From the NCBI GenBank assembly GCA_024998815.1, contig JACEUQ010000002.1:1440501-1504500 (forward strand): a stretch of 64,000 nucleotides of DNA, given 5' to 3'. The notes under the pieces are model-generated. The model worked only from the letters and a program-made list of their open reading frames with translations. It did not search any database and was not told the origin of the DNA. Shown here piece by piece: positions 1 through 8,906 of this stretch. Within the stretch, counting starts at the first letter, position 1; every line of letters begins with the position of its first letter. The DNA is from Opitutus sp. (GTDB lineage: Bacteria; Verrucomicrobiota; Verrucomicrobiia; Opitutales; Opitutaceae). The translations under genes and the position numbers were made by a program.

Positions 1-97
1 GCACCGCGAAGACGAGTGACGGCCCGCTCTTCCCCGCCCCGCCCTACCTGCCATCCGGTTTACCGGGAAGCCCCTCAACGGGTTCGAATTTAAGTGC

Positions 98-138
98 AAA
101 AAAAAGACGCGACCCCCGATGGGGCCGCGTCTTTTTTT
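98..138. terminator. Bidirectional rho-independent terminator
   Basis: A GC-rich hairpin (arms GACGCG-CCCC and GGGG-CGCGTC, loop CGAT, one A/C mismatch) is flanked by an A-run on the left and a T-run on the right, so it can terminate on either strand. It lies just downstream of the minus-strand ychF gene. Bases 1-97 show no gene that I can support. Confidence 0.85.
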
Positions 139-176
139 GCGCGCTACCAGAACAGGACGGTTGGCCGTCGCGTGGC

Positions 177-1280
177 TCAGTTATTAAAACGGAACAATGC
201 GACGTCGCCGTCCTGAAAGACATATTCCTTACCTTCGAGACGGTATTTACCGGCATCACGCGCCGCAGCGGTGCTGCCCAAGCGGGTAAGATCGTCATAG
301 CTGACGATTTCCGCTTTGATGAAACCCTTCTCGAAATCGGTATGGATGACACCCGCGGCCTGCGGGGCCTTGAAACCCTTTTTGATCGTCCAGCAGCGCA
401 CCTCTTTTTCACCGGCGGTGAAATAGGTCTGCAGGCCGAGCAGGGTGTAGGTACCCTTGATGAGCATGGAAACGCCTGAGTCGCTTACGCCGAGATCCTT
501 GAGGAACTCCTTGGCTTCGTCGGCGGACAGGTCGATCAATTCGGCCTCAATACGAGCGCTGATCGGCACGTAGGCGGCGTCGTGATGCGCCTTTACGAAC
601 TCGGCGACTTTTTTCACGAAGGGATTGGCTTCGGCGGTGGCGAGATCGCCCTCGGCGACGTTGCAGGCGTAGATCACTGGCTTGGCGCTGAGCAACTGGA
701 AGAACTGAAGCAGCTTTTTCTCGTCGTCGGTGGCCTCAAGAACGTTGGCAGGTTTACCCTCGTTGAGGTGGGGCACGAGGCGCTCCAGCAGGGCGAATTC
801 CGCCACTGCATCCTTGTCGCCGGCCTTGGCGAGTTTCTGGGTCTTGTTCATGCGCTTCTCGACGGCGTCGAGGTCGGCAAGGACCAGCTCGGTGGTAATC
901 ACCTCGATGTCACGCACCGGATCGACCGAACCCATGGTATGAAGGATGTCATCATCCTCGAAGCAGCGAACGACGTGCACAATGGCATCGGTCTCGCGGA
1001 TGTTGGCGAGGAACTGATTGCCGAGGCCTTCACCCTTGCTGGCACCGGCTACCAAGCCGGCGATGTCGACGAACTCGATGGCGGCCGGCACGACCACGTT
1101 GGTCTTGGCAATAGCCTTGAGCACATAGGCGCGTTCATCGGGAACCACCACCATGCCCACATTGGGATCGATGGTGCAGAACGGGTAATTAGCCGCCTCC
1201 GCCTTGCGGGAGCGGGTGAGTGCGTTGAAGAGAGTGGACTTGCCTACATTGGGTAGGCCGACGATGCCTGCTTTGAGCAT
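177..1280 (-). CDS. ychF: Redox-regulated ribosome-binding ATPase YchF/OLA1
   Basis: A 367-residue Obg-related P-loop protein that binds ribosomes and hydrolyses ATP. The P-loop GLPNVGKST lies at residues 8-16, the DIAGLV switch region follows, and the C-terminal third (YFTAGEKEVRCWTIKKG onward) is the TGS/DUF933 part. Length matches the family. The ATG at 1280 is chosen because the family starts within a few residues of the P-loop; an upstream in-frame codon would add 39 unrelated residues. It is divergent from rpsP and is followed by a bidirectional terminator, so it is probably monocistronic. Confidence 0.97.
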   Translation of the reverse strand: MLKAGIVGLPNVGKSTLFNALTRSRKAEAANYPFCTIDPNVGMVVVPDERAYVLKAIAKTNVVVPAAIEFVDIAGLVAGASKGEGLGNQFLANIRETDAIVHVVRCFEDDDILHTMGSVDPVRDIEVITTELVLADLDAVEKRMNKTQKLAKAGDKDAVAEFALLERLVPHLNEGKPANVLEATDDEKKLLQFFQLLSAKPVIYACNVAEGDLATAEANPFVKKVAEFVKAHHDAAYVPISARIEAELIDLSADEAKEFLKDLGVSDSGVSMLIKGTYTLLGLQTYFTAGEKEVRCWTIKKGFKAPQAAGVIHTDFEKGFIKAEIVSYDDLTRLGSTAAARDAGKYRLEGKEYVFQDGDVALFRFNN

Positions 1281-1362
1281 AAGAGTCGCACGTTCGGTCC
1301 GCGCGCAGGTGTGGTCAAGGTCCGTCTTTCTTTGCGCGGCGATTATCGTATGAAATGGCAGC

Positions 1363-1391
1363 TTGACATCAATTGTCCCGTTCGGTGGATT
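1363..1391 (+). promoter_or_regulatory. Candidate sigma-70 promoter for rpsP-trmD-rplS
   Basis: A perfect -35 hexamer TTGACA is at 1363-1368. A weak -10 (TGGATT, 3 of 6) follows after a 17-nt spacer at 1386-1391, about 45 nt before the rpsP start. The -10 is poor, so the assignment is tentative. Confidence 0.35.
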
Positions 1392-1434
1392 CCTCAACTT
1401 TTCAATTCAAGCACCTGTCCGAAAGCATACTCTC

Positions 1435-1695
1435 ATGGCCCTTAAAATCCGTCTCTCCCGCATCGGTTCCACGCACAACCCGATCTATCACGTAGTCGTC
1501 GCCGAAGCCCGTTCGCGTCGCGATGGTGCTGCTGTCGAAACCCTCGGCACCCACAACCCCCGCATCAAGAACGACATCATCAAGCTCGATGTCGCCCGTT
1601 GCGACTACTGGATCAGCAAGGGTGCTACCCCGACCGACACCGCCAACTCGCTCATCAAGCGCGCCCGCAAGGCCTTGGTGGTTGCCGCCGCCTAA
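1435..1695 (+). CDS. rpsP: 30S ribosomal protein S16
   Basis: An 86-residue protein with the S16 opening MALKIRLSRIGS and the conserved HNPIYHVVVA and LGTHNP segments. The ATG at 1435 gives the normal S16 N-terminus; a longer in-frame reading adds 24 unrelated residues. It leads the rpsP-trmD-rplS cluster. The usual rimM gene between rpsP and trmD is missing, and a strong hairpin with a T-run sits in that gap. Confidence 0.97.
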   Translation: MALKIRLSRIGSTHNPIYHVVVAEARSRRDGAAVETLGTHNPRIKNDIIKLDVARCDYWISKGATPTDTANSLIKRARKALVVAAA

Positions 1696-1719
1696 GCTTT
1701 CGACCTAGAAAGCGCCTTT

Positions 1720-1755
1720 AATCGCCCAGCCTCACGGCTCGGGCGATTTTTTTTG
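1720..1755 (+). terminator. Rho-independent terminator between rpsP and trmD
   Basis: AATCGCCC-AGCC pairs with GGCT-C-GGGCGATT around a TCAC loop, followed by at least eight T. It starts 25 bases after the rpsP stop, inside what is normally one operon, and may reduce trmD-rplS transcription relative to rpsP. Confidence 0.8.
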
Positions 1756-1772
1756 CCTACTTCCTTTACACA

Positions 1773-2447
1773 ATGCCACTCCACGTCGATGTGCTCACGC
1801 TTTTCCCTCGGATGCTCGAAGGCTTCCTTGCTGAAAGCATTTTGGGCAAGGGCATCGAAAGTGGCCTGTTGACCGTGAAGGTCCACGACGTGCGCGACTG
1901 GGCGACGAGCAAACACAAGAATGCCGACGACCGCCCCTTCGGCGGTGGCGCCGGCATGGTGATGAAGCCTGAACCCGTGTTCGCCGCCATCGAGCAACTG
2001 CAGACGCCTGGCTGCCGGCGCATTTATCTGACCCCCGACGGCACGCCTTACTCGGAAAAACTCGCCCGCGAGCTGGCTCAGGAGACGCACCTCGTGTTGC
2101 TCAGCGGCCACTACGAAGGCATCGACCAACGCATTCGCGACAAGGTCATCGATCAGGAAATCAGCATCGGTGACTACGTGCTCACCAACGGCACCCTGCC
2201 GGCAGCCGTGGTCATCGATGCACTCGCGCGTTTTATCCCCGGAGTTCTTGGCGAAGAAAAGTCATTGACGCACGAATCCTTCACAGGCAAGTTGCTCGAC
2301 TTTCCTCAATACACACGTCCAGCCGAGTTCCGCGGCATGTCCGTTCCAGAAGTCCTCTTATCTGGAGACCATGCTAAAATAGAACAGTGGCGAAACGCCC
2401 GTCGTATCGAGAAAACCAGACAAGTCCGACCCGATTTACTCAAATAA
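1773..2447 (+). CDS. trmD: tRNA (guanine-N1)-methyltransferase
   Basis: A 224-residue SPOUT methyltransferase that methylates G37 of tRNA using S-adenosylmethionine. The N-terminus [13 protein letters not shown], the [12 protein letters not shown] segment and the trefoil-knot motif [13 protein letters not shown] are all present, with [15 protein letters not shown] behind them. Length is slightly short but within the family range. It ends 17 bases before rplS, so the two are probably co-transcribed. Confidence 0.96.
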   Translation: MPLHVDVLTLFPRMLEGFLAESILGKGIESGLLTVKVHDVRDWATSKHKNADDRPFGGGAGMVMKPEPVFAAIEQLQTPGCRRIYLTPDGTPYSEKLARELAQETHLVLLSGHYEGIDQRIRDKVIDQEISIGDYVLTNGTLPAAVVIDALARFIPGVLGEEKSLTHESFTGKLLDFPQYTRPAEFRGMSVPEVLLSGDHAKIEQWRNARRIEKTRQVRPDLLK

Positions 2448-2464
2448 CTTTCCAATCAACCGTC

Positions 2465-2833
2465 ATGAGCAACCCGATCATCAGAGAAATTACCGCCAGC
2501 CAGGTCAAAAAAGACCTCCCTCCCTTCAAGGTCGGCGACGGCGTGCGCGTTCACACCAAAGTACGCGAGGGTGACAAAGAGCGTATCCAGATTTTCTCTG
2601 GCATTGTCATCGCCATCAAGGGCAGCGGCATCCACGAGACCTTCACCGTTCGCCGTATCAGCTACGGTGAGGGCGTGGAGCGCGTGTTCCCCATCAGCTC
2701 CCCGAACATCGACAAAATCGAGATCGAGCAGGTCTCCGAGCCGATGCGCGCCCGCCTTTACTACCTGCGTGACCGCCTCGGCAAGGCCGCCGTTGCCGTC
2801 AAGGTGGCCAAGCGCGAAGTCGCTGCCAAGTAA
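2465..2833 (+). CDS. rplS: 50S ribosomal protein L19
   Basis: A 122-residue protein with the L19 signature [20 protein letters not shown], the [17 protein letters not shown] core and the RAKLYYLRD-like C-terminus (here [15 protein letters not shown]). The ATG at 2465 gives the standard length; an upstream reading overlaps trmD and is not family-like. Last gene of the rpsP-trmD-rplS cluster, followed by a terminator. Confidence 0.97.
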   Translation: MSNPIIREITASQVKKDLPPFKVGDGVRVHTKVREGDKERIQIFSGIVIAIKGSGIHETFTVRRISYGEGVERVFPISSPNIDKIEIEQVSEPMRARLYYLRDRLGKAAVAVKVAKREVAAK

Positions 2834-2860
2834 GCCGCCGTTACGATTCAGCCATGAAAC

Positions 2861-2887
2861 AAGCGAGTCTACCCGACTCGCTTTTTT
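2861..2887 (+). terminator. Rho-independent terminator after rplS
   Basis: AAGCGAGTC pairs perfectly with GACTCGCTT around a five-base loop, followed by a run of T. It lies 28 bases after the rplS stop. Confidence 0.9.
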
Positions 2888-2967
2888 CATGCCCTTTGGC
2901 CTTCCCCAACGCGCGGAAAAGCACTTACTCCTGAACGTTCATTTTCATCGCATTCCCATTTCTACCC

Positions 2968-4953
2968 ATGCCACTCCAAACCCTTATTTTATCCAACGCT
3001 GCTAATCAGGCCCGCGGCCTCGCCATCGACGCCGTGCACAAGTGCTCCTCCGGCCACCTCGGCCTGCCGCTCGGTGCCGCCGAGATCGGCGCCGTGCTTT
3101 TTGGCAGCGCGCTTTCCTACAACCCCGACGCCCCGCGTTGGCTCAACCGCGACCGTTTCGTGCTCTCCGCCGGCCACGGCTCCATGTTCATCTACAGCTG
3201 GCTGCACCTGGCCGGCTACGATCTGCCCATCGAAGAGGTGAAGAACTTCCGCGTCCTTCACAGCAAGACCCCCGGCCACCCCGAGTTCCACGAGACCCCC
3301 GGTGTTGAATGCACCACCGGCCCCCTCGGCCAGGGCGTCGCCAACGCCACCGGTCTGGCCCTGTCGATTCAAGCCGCCGCCGCGCGTTTCAACACCGCCG
3401 AGCACACCCTGTTCGACAGCCACGTGATCGCCCTCGCCGGTGACGGCTGCTTGCAGGAAGGCGTCGCGCTGGAGGCCATCGCCTTCGCCGCCCACCAGAA
3501 GCTCGACAACCTGATCCTCATCTACGACTCCAACGACGTCACCCTCGACGCCATGGCCAACAAGTCGCAGAGCGGCGACGACGTGAAGCGCTTCAAGGCC
3601 ATCGGCTGGGACGTGCAACTCATCGACGGCCACGACTTGCTCGCCATCGCCAAGGCGATCGCCAAGGCCAAGAAGGCCACCGGCAAGCCCCAGCTCATCA
3701 TCGCCAAGACGATCATCGGCAAGGGCATTCCTGAAGTCGCCGGCACCTCCAAGGGCCACGGCGAAGGCGGCGCCAAGTTCTCCGATTCCGCCCGTGCCGG
3801 TCTCGGCCTGCCCGCCGACCAGCACTTCTTCGTCAGCGACGAGGTCCGCACCTACTTTGCCGGCCACAAAAAGAAGCAGATCCGCGCCTACAAAAAGTGG
3901 GGTAAAACCTACGAGGCCTGGAAGATCGCCAACCCCGAAAAGGCCGCACTTCTCTCCAGCCGTGGCACCGCTCCAGTGGCAGCCAAATTATTGGAAAACA
4001 CGCCGCTGTTCCCCGCCGACGCCAAGCTCGCCACCCGCGCAGCCGGCCAGCAGGTCCTGCAGGCGGTTGCCGCTCAGCTCCCGCTGCTGATCGGTGGCAG
4101 CGCCGACCTCTACGGCTCCACGCTCAACTACATCGCCGCTGACAAAGACTTCGACGAGACCAACCGCGCCGGCCGCAACATCCGCTTCGGCATTCGCGAG
4201 CACGCCATGGCCGCCATCGCCAACGGTGTTGCCTACGACGGTATCTTCCGTCCCTCGGTCGCGACGTTCCTGGTGTTCGCCGACTACTCGCGTCCCGCCA
4301 TGCGCCTTGCCGCGCTGGCCAAGCTCCCCGTCATCTACATCTACACCCACGACTCCGTTGGCGTGGGCGAAGACGGCCCGACGCACCAGCCCGTTGAGAC
4401 CGTTTCCGGCCTGCGCGTGATCCCCGGTTTCGACGTGATCCGCCCCGGCGATCCCGAGGAAACCGCTGGTGCCTACGCCGCCGCGCTTGAGCGCATCGAC
4501 GGCCCCACCCTGCTCTCGCTCAGCCGCCAGGCGATTCCCTTGCTCAACGACATTCCCGTCGCCACCCGCCGTGAAGGCGTGGCCAAGGGCGCGTACATTG
4601 CAGTCAAAGAATCCGCCGAGCTCACCCACATCCTCCTGGCGAGCGGCAGCGAGCTGCAATACGCCGTCAACGCCGCCAAGATCCTGGGTGCCGGTGTGCG
4701 CGTGGTATCGGTACCCTGCTTCGAGCGCTTCAACCGCCAGAGCTGCAACTATCGCGAAAGCGTGCTGCCGATCGCCGTGCGCAAGCGCGTCGCCATCGAG
4801 GCGGGCGTGACCGGCCTCTGGTACCAGTACGTCGGCCTCGACGGTAAAGTCATTGGTATCGACCGTTTCGGTATCAGCGCTCCTGGTGCGACCGTCTTCA
4901 AGGAGCTCGGTATCACCACCGAAGCGGTGGTCCAGGCCGCCCAGTCGCTCTAA
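2968..4953 (+). CDS. tkt: Transketolase
   Basis: A 661-residue thiamine-diphosphate enzyme that moves two-carbon units between sugar phosphates in the non-oxidative pentose phosphate pathway. The N-terminal domain has the [11 protein letters not shown] segment and the TPP/Mg motif GDG at residues 158-160 with the downstream N (LIYDSNDV). The central pyrimidine-binding domain carries RFGIREHAM and [14 protein letters not shown], and the C-terminal domain follows. Length is typical for bacterial transketolase. It stands alone between terminators. Confidence 0.97.
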   Translation: MPLQTLILSNAANQARGLAIDAVHKCSSGHLGLPLGAAEIGAVLFGSALSYNPDAPRWLNRDRFVLSAGHGSMFIYSWLHLAGYDLPIEEVKNFRVLHSKTPGHPEFHETPGVECTTGPLGQGVANATGLALSIQAAAARFNTAEHTLFDSHVIALAGDGCLQEGVALEAIAFAAHQKLDNLILIYDSNDVTLDAMANKSQSGDDVKRFKAIGWDVQLIDGHDLLAIAKAIAKAKKATGKPQLIIAKTIIGKGIPEVAGTSKGHGEGGAKFSDSARAGLGLPADQHFFVSDEVRTYFAGHKKKQIRAYKKWGKTYEAWKIANPEKAALLSSRGTAPVAAKLLENTPLFPADAKLATRAAGQQVLQAVAAQLPLLIGGSADLYGSTLNYIAADKDFDETNRAGRNIRFGIREHAMAAIANGVAYDGIFRPSVATFLVFADYSRPAMRLAALAKLPVIYIYTHDSVGVGEDGPTHQPVETVSGLRVIPGFDVIRPGDPEETAGAYAAALERIDGPTLLSLSRQAIPLLNDIPVATRREGVAKGAYIAVKESAELTHILLASGSELQYAVNAAKILGAGVRVVSVPCFERFNRQSCNYRESVLPIAVRKRVAIEAGVTGLWYQYVGLDGKVIGIDRFGISAPGATVFKELGITTEAVVQAAQSL

Positions 4954-5002
4954 GCACTCGGGATCTTGAGAAAATCGGCTGGGGCAACCGCCCCAGCCAC
5001 AG

Positions 5003-5035
5003 AAAAGGCGGGCCATTTTGTGGCCCGCCTTTTTT
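5003..5035. terminator. Bidirectional terminator between tkt and tgt
   Basis: AAGGCGGGCCA pairs with TGGCCCGCCTT around a TTTTG loop, with A-rich left and T-rich right flanks. It serves the convergent tkt and tgt genes. Confidence 0.9.
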
Positions 5036-5082
5036 GTGCGCCTCTCAGGCGAGGCTGAGACCCGCGCCCCAAACGCGCCCGA

Positions 5083-6225
5083 TCAGGCCACGCGTGCCGC
5101 AGCCCCCGCCTCGTAGCGCGCCACCCAGGCGCGGTGCCAGGTGCCGTAATCGCCGGCCTCAATGTGGGCTCGGGCCTGCGCCATCAGATCGAGGTAGAAA
5201 TGGAGGTTGTGCAACGTGCAGAGCGTACAGGCCAAAATCTCGCCCGCCACCGTCAGGTGCCGCAGGTAGGCTCGCGAGAACTGGGTCGTGTAATTCACCA
5301 CCTCGTCGCTAATCGGACGCGGGTCCGTACGGAACTTTTCGTTACGCAGATTGAGCGGGCCGTCGGGGGTGAAAACCAGGCCGTTGCGGGCGACGCGGGA
5401 GGGCAACACGCAGTCGAACATGTCCACCCCGAGGGCGACCATTTTTAACAACTGCGGAGGCGTGCCCAGCCCCATGGTGTAGCGGGGCTTATCCGCCGGC
5501 ATAAACGGCGTGGTCGCGCCCACTTGTTTGAGCATCTCAGGCTCGGGCTCGCCCACGCTGACCCCGCCCACTGCGTAGCCGGGGAAATCCAGCGCAGCCA
5601 GCGACTCGGCAGCCTCGCGGCGCAGGTCGTCGTAGGTCGAGCCCTGCACGATGGCGAACAGGTGGTGGCCCGCCGCGAGCCAACCGGTGTCGGTGGCGAT
5701 CTGTTTACACTGCGCAGCCCAGCGCAGAGAACGCGCGCAGGCCTCGGCAGTGGCGTCCCGTTCGCATGGCCACGGCGGGCACTCGTCGATCACCATCGCG
5801 ATGTCGCTGCCGAGATTTTGCTGGATCGACATCACCTCGCGCGGACCGAGGAAAAGTTTTTTGCCGTCGAGATGGGACTGAAACTCCACGCCGTCGTCGT
5901 GCATCTTGCGCAGCTTGGCCAAGGAAAACACCTGGAAGCCGCCGCTGTCGGTGAGGATCGGGCCGTCCCAGCCCATGAATTTGTGCAGTCCACCGAGGTC
6001 ACGAATAAGCTCGCTGGTGGGGCGCAGGTTCAGGTGGTAGGTGTTGCCCAAAATGATCTGCGAGCCGATCTCGCGCAGGTGGGAGGGCGTGAGGGATTTG
6101 ACCGTGCCCTGAGTACCCACCGGCATAAAAATGGGCGTCTCGACCATCCCGTGACGGGTGCGCAGCCGGCCGCGACGGGCCGCCGTGAGGGTGTCGGTTT
6201 TGAGCAGTTGAAAATGGTCGGGCAT
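5083..6225 (-). CDS. tgt: Queuine tRNA-ribosyltransferase with altered zinc site
   Basis: A 380-residue enzyme that exchanges guanine-34 of tRNA for preQ1 in queuosine synthesis. Visible motifs are TPIFMPVGTQGTVKSL, the catalytic-aspartate segment DSGGFQVFSL, GGVSVGEP and the nucleophile segment FDCVLPSRVARNG. The Val in SVGEP fits a bacterial preQ1 enzyme. The CxCxxC zinc ligands expected just before SRAYL are all absent; the stretch reads ISDEVVNYTTQFSRAYL. The fourth ligand (His of TLHNL) remains, and a new CTLC pair lies just before it. ATG 6225 is preferred over a TTG three codons upstream. Confidence 0.93.
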   Translation of the reverse strand: MPDHFQLLKTDTLTAARRGRLRTRHGMVETPIFMPVGTQGTVKSLTPSHLREIGSQIILGNTYHLNLRPTSELIRDLGGLHKFMGWDGPILTDSGGFQVFSLAKLRKMHDDGVEFQSHLDGKKLFLGPREVMSIQQNLGSDIAMVIDECPPWPCERDATAEACARSLRWAAQCKQIATDTGWLAAGHHLFAIVQGSTYDDLRREAAESLAALDFPGYAVGGVSVGEPEPEMLKQVGATTPFMPADKPRYTMGLGTPPQLLKMVALGVDMFDCVLPSRVARNGLVFTPDGPLNLRNEKFRTDPRPISDEVVNYTTQFSRAYLRHLTVAGEILACTLCTLHNLHFYLDLMAQARAHIEAGDYGTWHRAWVARYEAGAAARVA

Positions 6226-6293
6226 CGCCCCCAACCTACCGCCACGCTTGACCCTTGTGTCAACCCGCGAGGATACTGCGAAAAAATAACACC

Positions 6294-6860
6294 GTGCTGC
6301 TCGTCATCGACAACTACGATTCGTTCACCTTCAACCTCGTCCAATACTTCGGTCAGTTGGGCGTAACGCAGCGGGTATTTCGCAACAACGAGATCACCGT
6401 CGCCGAGGCCCTCGCGCTCAATCCCGACCGCGTGCTCATCTCGCCCGGGCCCTGCTCGCCCGCAGAGGCCGGTGTATCGCTCGACATGATCAGTGCCTTC
6501 GCCGGCAAAAAACCCATCTTCGGAGTGTGCCTCGGCCACCAGTCGATCGGCCATTACTTCGGTGGCCGAGTCATCCGTGCCGATCGCCTCATGCACGGCA
6601 AAACCTCGCCGATCCTGCACAAGGACACCGACCTATTTAAAGGCATGCCGCAGGGCTTCGCGGCGACGCGCTACCACTCGCTGCTGGTCGAACGCTCCAC
6701 CCTGCCCGACTGCTTGGAGATCACCGCCGACACCGCCGAAGGCGAGATCATGGGCCTGCGCCACAAAGCCCTGCCGATCTGGGGCGTGCAATTCCACCCC
6801 GAGTCCATCGCCACCGAAGGCGGCATGAAGATCCTGGAAAACTTTCTCACGCTCAACTGA
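6294..6860 (+). CDS. pabA: Anthranilate/para-aminobenzoate synthase glutamine amidotransferase subunit
   Basis: A 188-residue class I glutamine amidotransferase that supplies ammonia to chorismate-using enzymes in tryptophan or folate synthesis. It shows the [14 protein letters not shown] opening, [12 protein letters not shown], the catalytic cysteine in [10 protein letters not shown] and the His-Glu pair in QFHPES. The GTG at 6294 begins directly at [10 protein letters not shown], where the family starts; an upstream TTG would add 13 residues. No trpE or pabB partner is adjacent, so trpG and pabA cannot be separated here. Confidence 0.9.
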   Translation: MLLVIDNYDSFTFNLVQYFGQLGVTQRVFRNNEITVAEALALNPDRVLISPGPCSPAEAGVSLDMISAFAGKKPIFGVCLGHQSIGHYFGGRVIRADRLMHGKTSPILHKDTDLFKGMPQGFAATRYHSLLVERSTLPDCLEITADTAEGEIMGLRHKALPIWGVQFHPESIATEGGMKILENFLTLN

Positions 6861-6879
6861 GCCGTCCGCCTCCATCCGC

Positions 6880-7347
6880 ATGCGTTGCCCCAAGTGCACT
6901 TCCATCGACGACAAGGTCATCGATTCCCGCATCAGCAAAGAGGGCAGCTCCATTCGCCGCCGCCGCGAATGCCTTGAGTGCGGACACCGCTTCAGCACCA
7001 CCGAATTCATCGTTCGTGAGGGCATCGTGGTGATCAAACGCGACGGTCGCCGCGAGGATTTTGACCGCGAAAAGGTCATCCGCGCCTTGCGTGCCGCTTG
7101 CCAAAAACGCCCCGTCAACGACGAGCAAATCGGCATGTTGGTAGAGGATGTGGTGGACGCCCTCGAAGCCCACCACGACACGGACATTCCCTCGCGCACC
7201 ATCGGCGATGCCGTGATGAGCCGCCTGCGCAAAATCGACGAGGTCGCCTACGTGCGCTTCGCCAGCGTGTATAAAGAATTCCGCGACGTCTCCGAGTTCA
7301 TGCTCGAAATCAGCTCGCTGGACAAAAAGCCGGATTCGACTGCCTGA
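6880..7347 (+). CDS. nrdR: Transcriptional repressor NrdR
   Basis: A 155-residue repressor that senses nucleotides through an ATP-cone and controls ribonucleotide reductase genes. The N-terminal zinc ribbon has C3, C6, C31 and C34 (MRCPKC ... CLECGHRFST). The ATP-cone follows (VVIKRDGRREDFDREKV). It lies 19 bases after pabA, and its TGA overlaps the next ATG by one base, implying a three-gene transcript. Confidence 0.97.
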   Translation: MRCPKCTSIDDKVIDSRISKEGSSIRRRRECLECGHRFSTTEFIVREGIVVIKRDGRREDFDREKVIRALRAACQKRPVNDEQIGMLVEDVVDALEAHHDTDIPSRTIGDAVMSRLRKIDEVAYVRFASVYKEFRDVSEFMLEISSLDKKPDSTA

Positions 7348-7853
7348 TGCCCCCTCCCGACCGCGACGCCCTGCGCCGCCTGCACTTTATCAACGCGCTG
7401 TTCGCGCATGTTACCGGGCACGATCTCTATCTGGCCGAGCAGATCAAGGGAGCCATTACCTTCAGCTTGGCGGAGCTTGAAGCGCAAACGGACGAACACC
7501 CCGAGTTTGCCGCCACCTACGACGCCGCCTTCAACGCCTCGGCCGCGAGGTTACTGGAATCGCTTTTTGCCGGCCAACCACGCCACGGTTTTTTCCACTG
7601 GGATGCCCTGAGTACGATTACCTCGGCGACTCCGCTGTTTGCCCGCGCCGAATTGATGACTGGGCTTAAACGCCTCGCGCCCTACCGCGAATCCACGCTT
7701 TTGATCACCAACCTGCGCCCCGCCCTGCTGCCGCCGGAAAAGCGTGCCACCCCCCGCCGCGAGCGCGAGTACGCCGACGCCCTCGCCTACATCCGCGACC
7801 TCGCCGCCGCGCGCACCGCCCCGAGCGCCGACCTGCGCCTGCTGCTGCTCTGA
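7347..7853 (+). CDS. Uncharacterised protein coupled to nrdR
   Basis: A 168-residue protein I do not recognise. It is soluble, with no signal peptide or membrane segment, and is rich in Ala, Leu and Arg with predicted helices. Its ATG overlaps the nrdR stop (TGATG), which favours translational coupling. Codon use resembles its neighbours. The last residues are hydrophobic (LRLLLL). Confidence 0.75.
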   Translation: MPPPDRDALRRLHFINALFAHVTGHDLYLAEQIKGAITFSLAELEAQTDEHPEFAATYDAAFNASAARLLESLFAGQPRHGFFHWDALSTITSATPLFARAELMTGLKRLAPYRESTLLITNLRPALLPPEKRATPRREREYADALAYIRDLAAARTAPSADLRLLLL

Positions 7854-7898
7854 GCGGCGCGTGCGTTTCGAACCAGCATTACAGCTAAAACGCCAAAC

Positions 7899-8222
7899 GT
7901 AGCGCAGACTTCCAGTCTGCTCTGGAGTTTGGCCCCTGACTAGTCGAACGCAGATCAGCCGAATCCTTGAGCGTGAGCTCAAGGTCTGGAGTTTGGCCGT
8001 TTAACTCGTGCCAAGAACCATACAGGTGCTGCGCATCATGTATGGCGATCTGAGCTGATCACTCCGGAGAGTTTCGCAGACTTCGCAACAGCCACCCTCA
8101 CGTCAACGAACTCATCGAAACCCATGCCGTTGCTACCTGCGGTACGATTCTACCTTAGCTGGGGGGGGGGGCGGATCTCAACTCGTTTTGGGGCCAAACT
8201 CCAGCGCAGACTTCCAGTCTGC
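7899..8222 (+). repeat. Long dispersed repeat, uninterrupted copy
   Basis: A 324-bp unit bounded by GCGCAGACTTCCAGTCTGC palindromes. Inside are a CTTGAGCGTGAGCTCAAGG hairpin, a CCATACA/TGTATGG hairpin at about 8017-8044 and an 11-base G-run at 8161-8171. The same unit occurs in inverse orientation at 37581-38132, enlarged there by two insertions. No open frame of note. A second, inverted GCAGACT palindrome lies at 8267-8288. These repeats account for most of the 519-bp gap 7854-8372. Confidence 0.9.
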
Positions 8223-8372
8223 TTTGAATCAATTCCCCTCGACTTGGGGTTGCGGCCCTAGCGCGGAGCAGACTGGAAGCCTGCGCTACTCTCCGGCACG
8301 GGTGAGCACGGGGCTGGCATATAAAATGCAAGCGGTCTTGTGCTGCCCCCTCCCGCCGCCTAAATCCCTCGC

Positions 8373-8885
8373 ATGCGTTTTCCTGCCCTCCTTCTCGCCC
8401 TCACCCTCGGTTGTGCCTCGGTTTCGGCCAGCGGCGTTCAAGTCGTTCGAATCCTGCCCGAATACATGCCCGCCGATTCATTCGTCCGGATTTCCGAGTA
8501 TTTCAACGGCAAGGAAAATACCCGCGGTGCCACCATCCTGCGCACCCAGCCAAAATCGCGTGACGGCTTTTATTTTAACCTGCGCACCCAGACCGACGCG
8601 CCCATCGAATTGGCTTGGGTGGTACTGGAAATCATCACGCCGGCCTCCGCCGAAACCCGCGTAGAGAGTTTTGCTGTTTCTCTACCTAAGGGCAGCCACC
8701 TCATTCGCTTAGGTCTGACCGGCAAGGACTGGCCGAATGCGAAAGATCGTCCCGCTGCATGGAAACTTCGCATCCTCGGGGTAAACGGCGCGGAACTTGC
8801 AACGGAGCAAAGCTACCTTTGGTCCAAACCCGACTCACCCACTCCTGTTAAACCCGCTGATCCCTCCGCCGCAAAGGTGGACTGA
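8373..8885 (+). CDS. Secreted protein of unknown function
   Basis: 170 residues. An N-terminal signal peptide (MRFPALLLALTLGCASVSAS) precedes a mature region that looks beta-rich, and the C-terminus is Pro/Ala-rich. The cysteine in the leader is not in a clear lipobox. It lies 21 bases upstream of the CP-ATP-grasp gene and may be co-transcribed. I do not recognise a family. Confidence 0.75.
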   Translation: MRFPALLLALTLGCASVSASGVQVVRILPEYMPADSFVRISEYFNGKENTRGATILRTQPKSRDGFYFNLRTQTDAPIELAWVVLEIITPASAETRVESFAVSLPKGSHLIRLGLTGKDWPNAKDRPAAWKLRILGVNGAELATEQSYLWSKPDSPTPVKPADPSAAKVD

Positions 8886-8906
8886 CCACCTCCCCGCCCA
8901 CTTCCC

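Noticed and set aside
44-412. Basic 122-residue frame at the window start
   Set aside because: Overlaps ychF in another frame and the terminator; Arg/Ser-rich shadow composition.
3000-5000. Long open frames antisense to tkt
   Set aside because: Products of GC-rich codon bias; no family motifs, and fully overlapped by a certain gene.
8161-8171. Homopolymer G-run as a phase-variation site
   Set aside because: It lies in a non-coding repeat with no downstream frame to switch; the one-base difference between copies is noted only as repeat divergence.
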